From: Burkholderiales bacterium
GTDB lineage: Bacteria > Pseudomonadota > Gammaproteobacteria > Burkholderiales > Burkholderiaceae
Direction: 5' to 3'
DNA length: 7,646 bases
Assembly (NCBI GenBank): GCA_947371645.1
Contig: CANBQJ010000176.1
Span: forward strand, 1-7,646
Part shown: positions 7,225 to 7,646 of the stretch, in pieces
Numbering within the stretch: position 1 is the first letter of the stretch
How the letters are laid out: the number at the start of each line of letters is the position of its first letter
The notes under the pieces: generated by a model
What the model saw: only the letters and a program-made list of their open reading frames with translations
Told to the model about the DNA's origin: nothing
Databases searched by the model: none
Made by a program: the position numbers and the translations under genes

Positions 7225-7646
7225 ATGAAACGAAGCATCGCCGCCGTCATCGCCGACACCGACTGCCACGTGCTGGCCTACAACGCCCTGCACAACTCGG
7301 TGTCGCGTTTCGAGGTGCAGCAGGTGATCGTGTTTTCGGACCGCCCTGAAGCCTGGCCCGGCTACCCCGTGATCACGATACCCAAGTTGCGCTCGGTGGC
7401 CGAGTACAACGCCCTGATCGTCAAGCGCCTGGCTGAGGAGCTGCGCTGTGACCACGCCCTGGTGATGCAGTTCGATGGCTTCATCCTCAACCCGGATCGC
7501 TGGGCCCCGCTGTTCCAGGAGTACGACTACATCGGCGCGCCCTGGCCCCACCACACGGGCCACAACGTGGGCAACGGTGGTTTTTCACTGCGGTCGCGCA
7601 AGCTGGTGGAGGCCGTGGCCGCCATGGACTACCCGGACCTCACCGA
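7225..7646 (+). CDS. DUF5672 family protein (putative glycosyltransferase), N-terminal part
   Basis: An open frame of 140 codons runs off the right edge. The sequence matches what is known of the DUF5672 family: an N-terminal strand (SIAAVIADTD), a VIVFSDRPE strand, then MQFDGFILNP (the Q-x-D-G-F pattern, aspartate in a DXD-like position), YDYIGAPWP and GNGGFSLRSRKL. Members occur in polysaccharide and protein-glycosylation loci and are thought to have a GT-A-like fold, but to my knowledge no reaction is well established, so the glycosyltransferase role is inferred from family placement and neighbours. No signal peptide is visible. It follows the GT4 fusion gene after 97 nt on the same strand and probably belongs to the same glycan-building group. 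The C-terminal part is outside the window. Confidence 0.82.
   Translation, partial: MKRSIAAVIADTDCHVLAYNALHNSVSRFEVQQVIVFSDRPEAWPGYPVITIPKLRSVAEYNALIVKRLAEELRCDHALVMQFDGFILNPDRWAPLFQEYDYIGAPWPHHTGHNVGNGGFSLRSRKLVEAVAAMDYPDLT

Noticed and set aside
4929..7259. Minus-strand open frame of 776 codons opposite the GT4 fusion gene
   Set aside because: Same explanation: a low-complexity His/Gln/Ala/Gly-rich translation, running across two real plus-strand genes and the spacer between them.

Overview
The window is a compact, all-plus-strand segment of a GC-rich proteobacterial chromosome. High GC, strong C/G preference at third codon positions and the protein types suggest a betaproteobacterium of the order Burkholderiales (Comamonadaceae or Leptothrix/Aquabacterium-like groups). 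This is inference from composition and protein style; no marker gene is present to prove it.

Layout. (1) Positions 1-252: the C-terminal end of an HlyD-type periplasmic adaptor of a type I secretion system, cut by the left edge. (2) 255-1724: a TolC-family outer-membrane channel protein that starts 2 nt after the adaptor stop, so the two form one transcription and assembly unit; the ABC transporter is expected to the left, outside the window. (3) 1725-1917: a short non-coding stretch with no convincing terminator or promoter. (4) 1918-5133: a very large multidomain glycosyltransferase with TPR repeats, an O-GlcNAc transferase/SPINDLY-type GT41 catalytic domain, a second small TPR block, and a C-terminal domain resembling NodZ/FUT8 alpha-1,6-fucosyltransferases (GT23). 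(5) 5166-7127: a second fusion protein, with a GT4 glycosyltransferase joined to a Cys4 zinc-ribbon/class I methyltransferase-like domain whose SAM-binding motif looks degenerate. (6) 7225 to the right edge: the N-terminal part of a DUF5672 protein, a family with putative glycosyltransferase character.

How the genes may work together. The arrangement joins a type I (one-step, cytoplasm to outside) secretion machine to a set of cytoplasmic glycosyltransferases. GT41 enzymes glycosylate Ser/Thr on proteins in the cytoplasm, and type I secretion exports substrates directly from the cytoplasm. The simplest model is that a secreted substrate (RTX adhesin, S-layer or similar) encoded nearby is O-glycosylated before export: GT41 adds the first sugar, and the GT23-like, GT4 and DUF5672 proteins extend or modify the glycan. 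The substrate is not in the window, so this remains a hypothesis. The most notable finding is the single-polypeptide pairing of a GT41 and a GT23-like catalytic domain.

No RNA genes, mobile elements, CRISPR arrays or substantial repeats were seen. Very long minus-strand open frames opposite these genes are explained by the GC-rich codon pattern and are not annotated.
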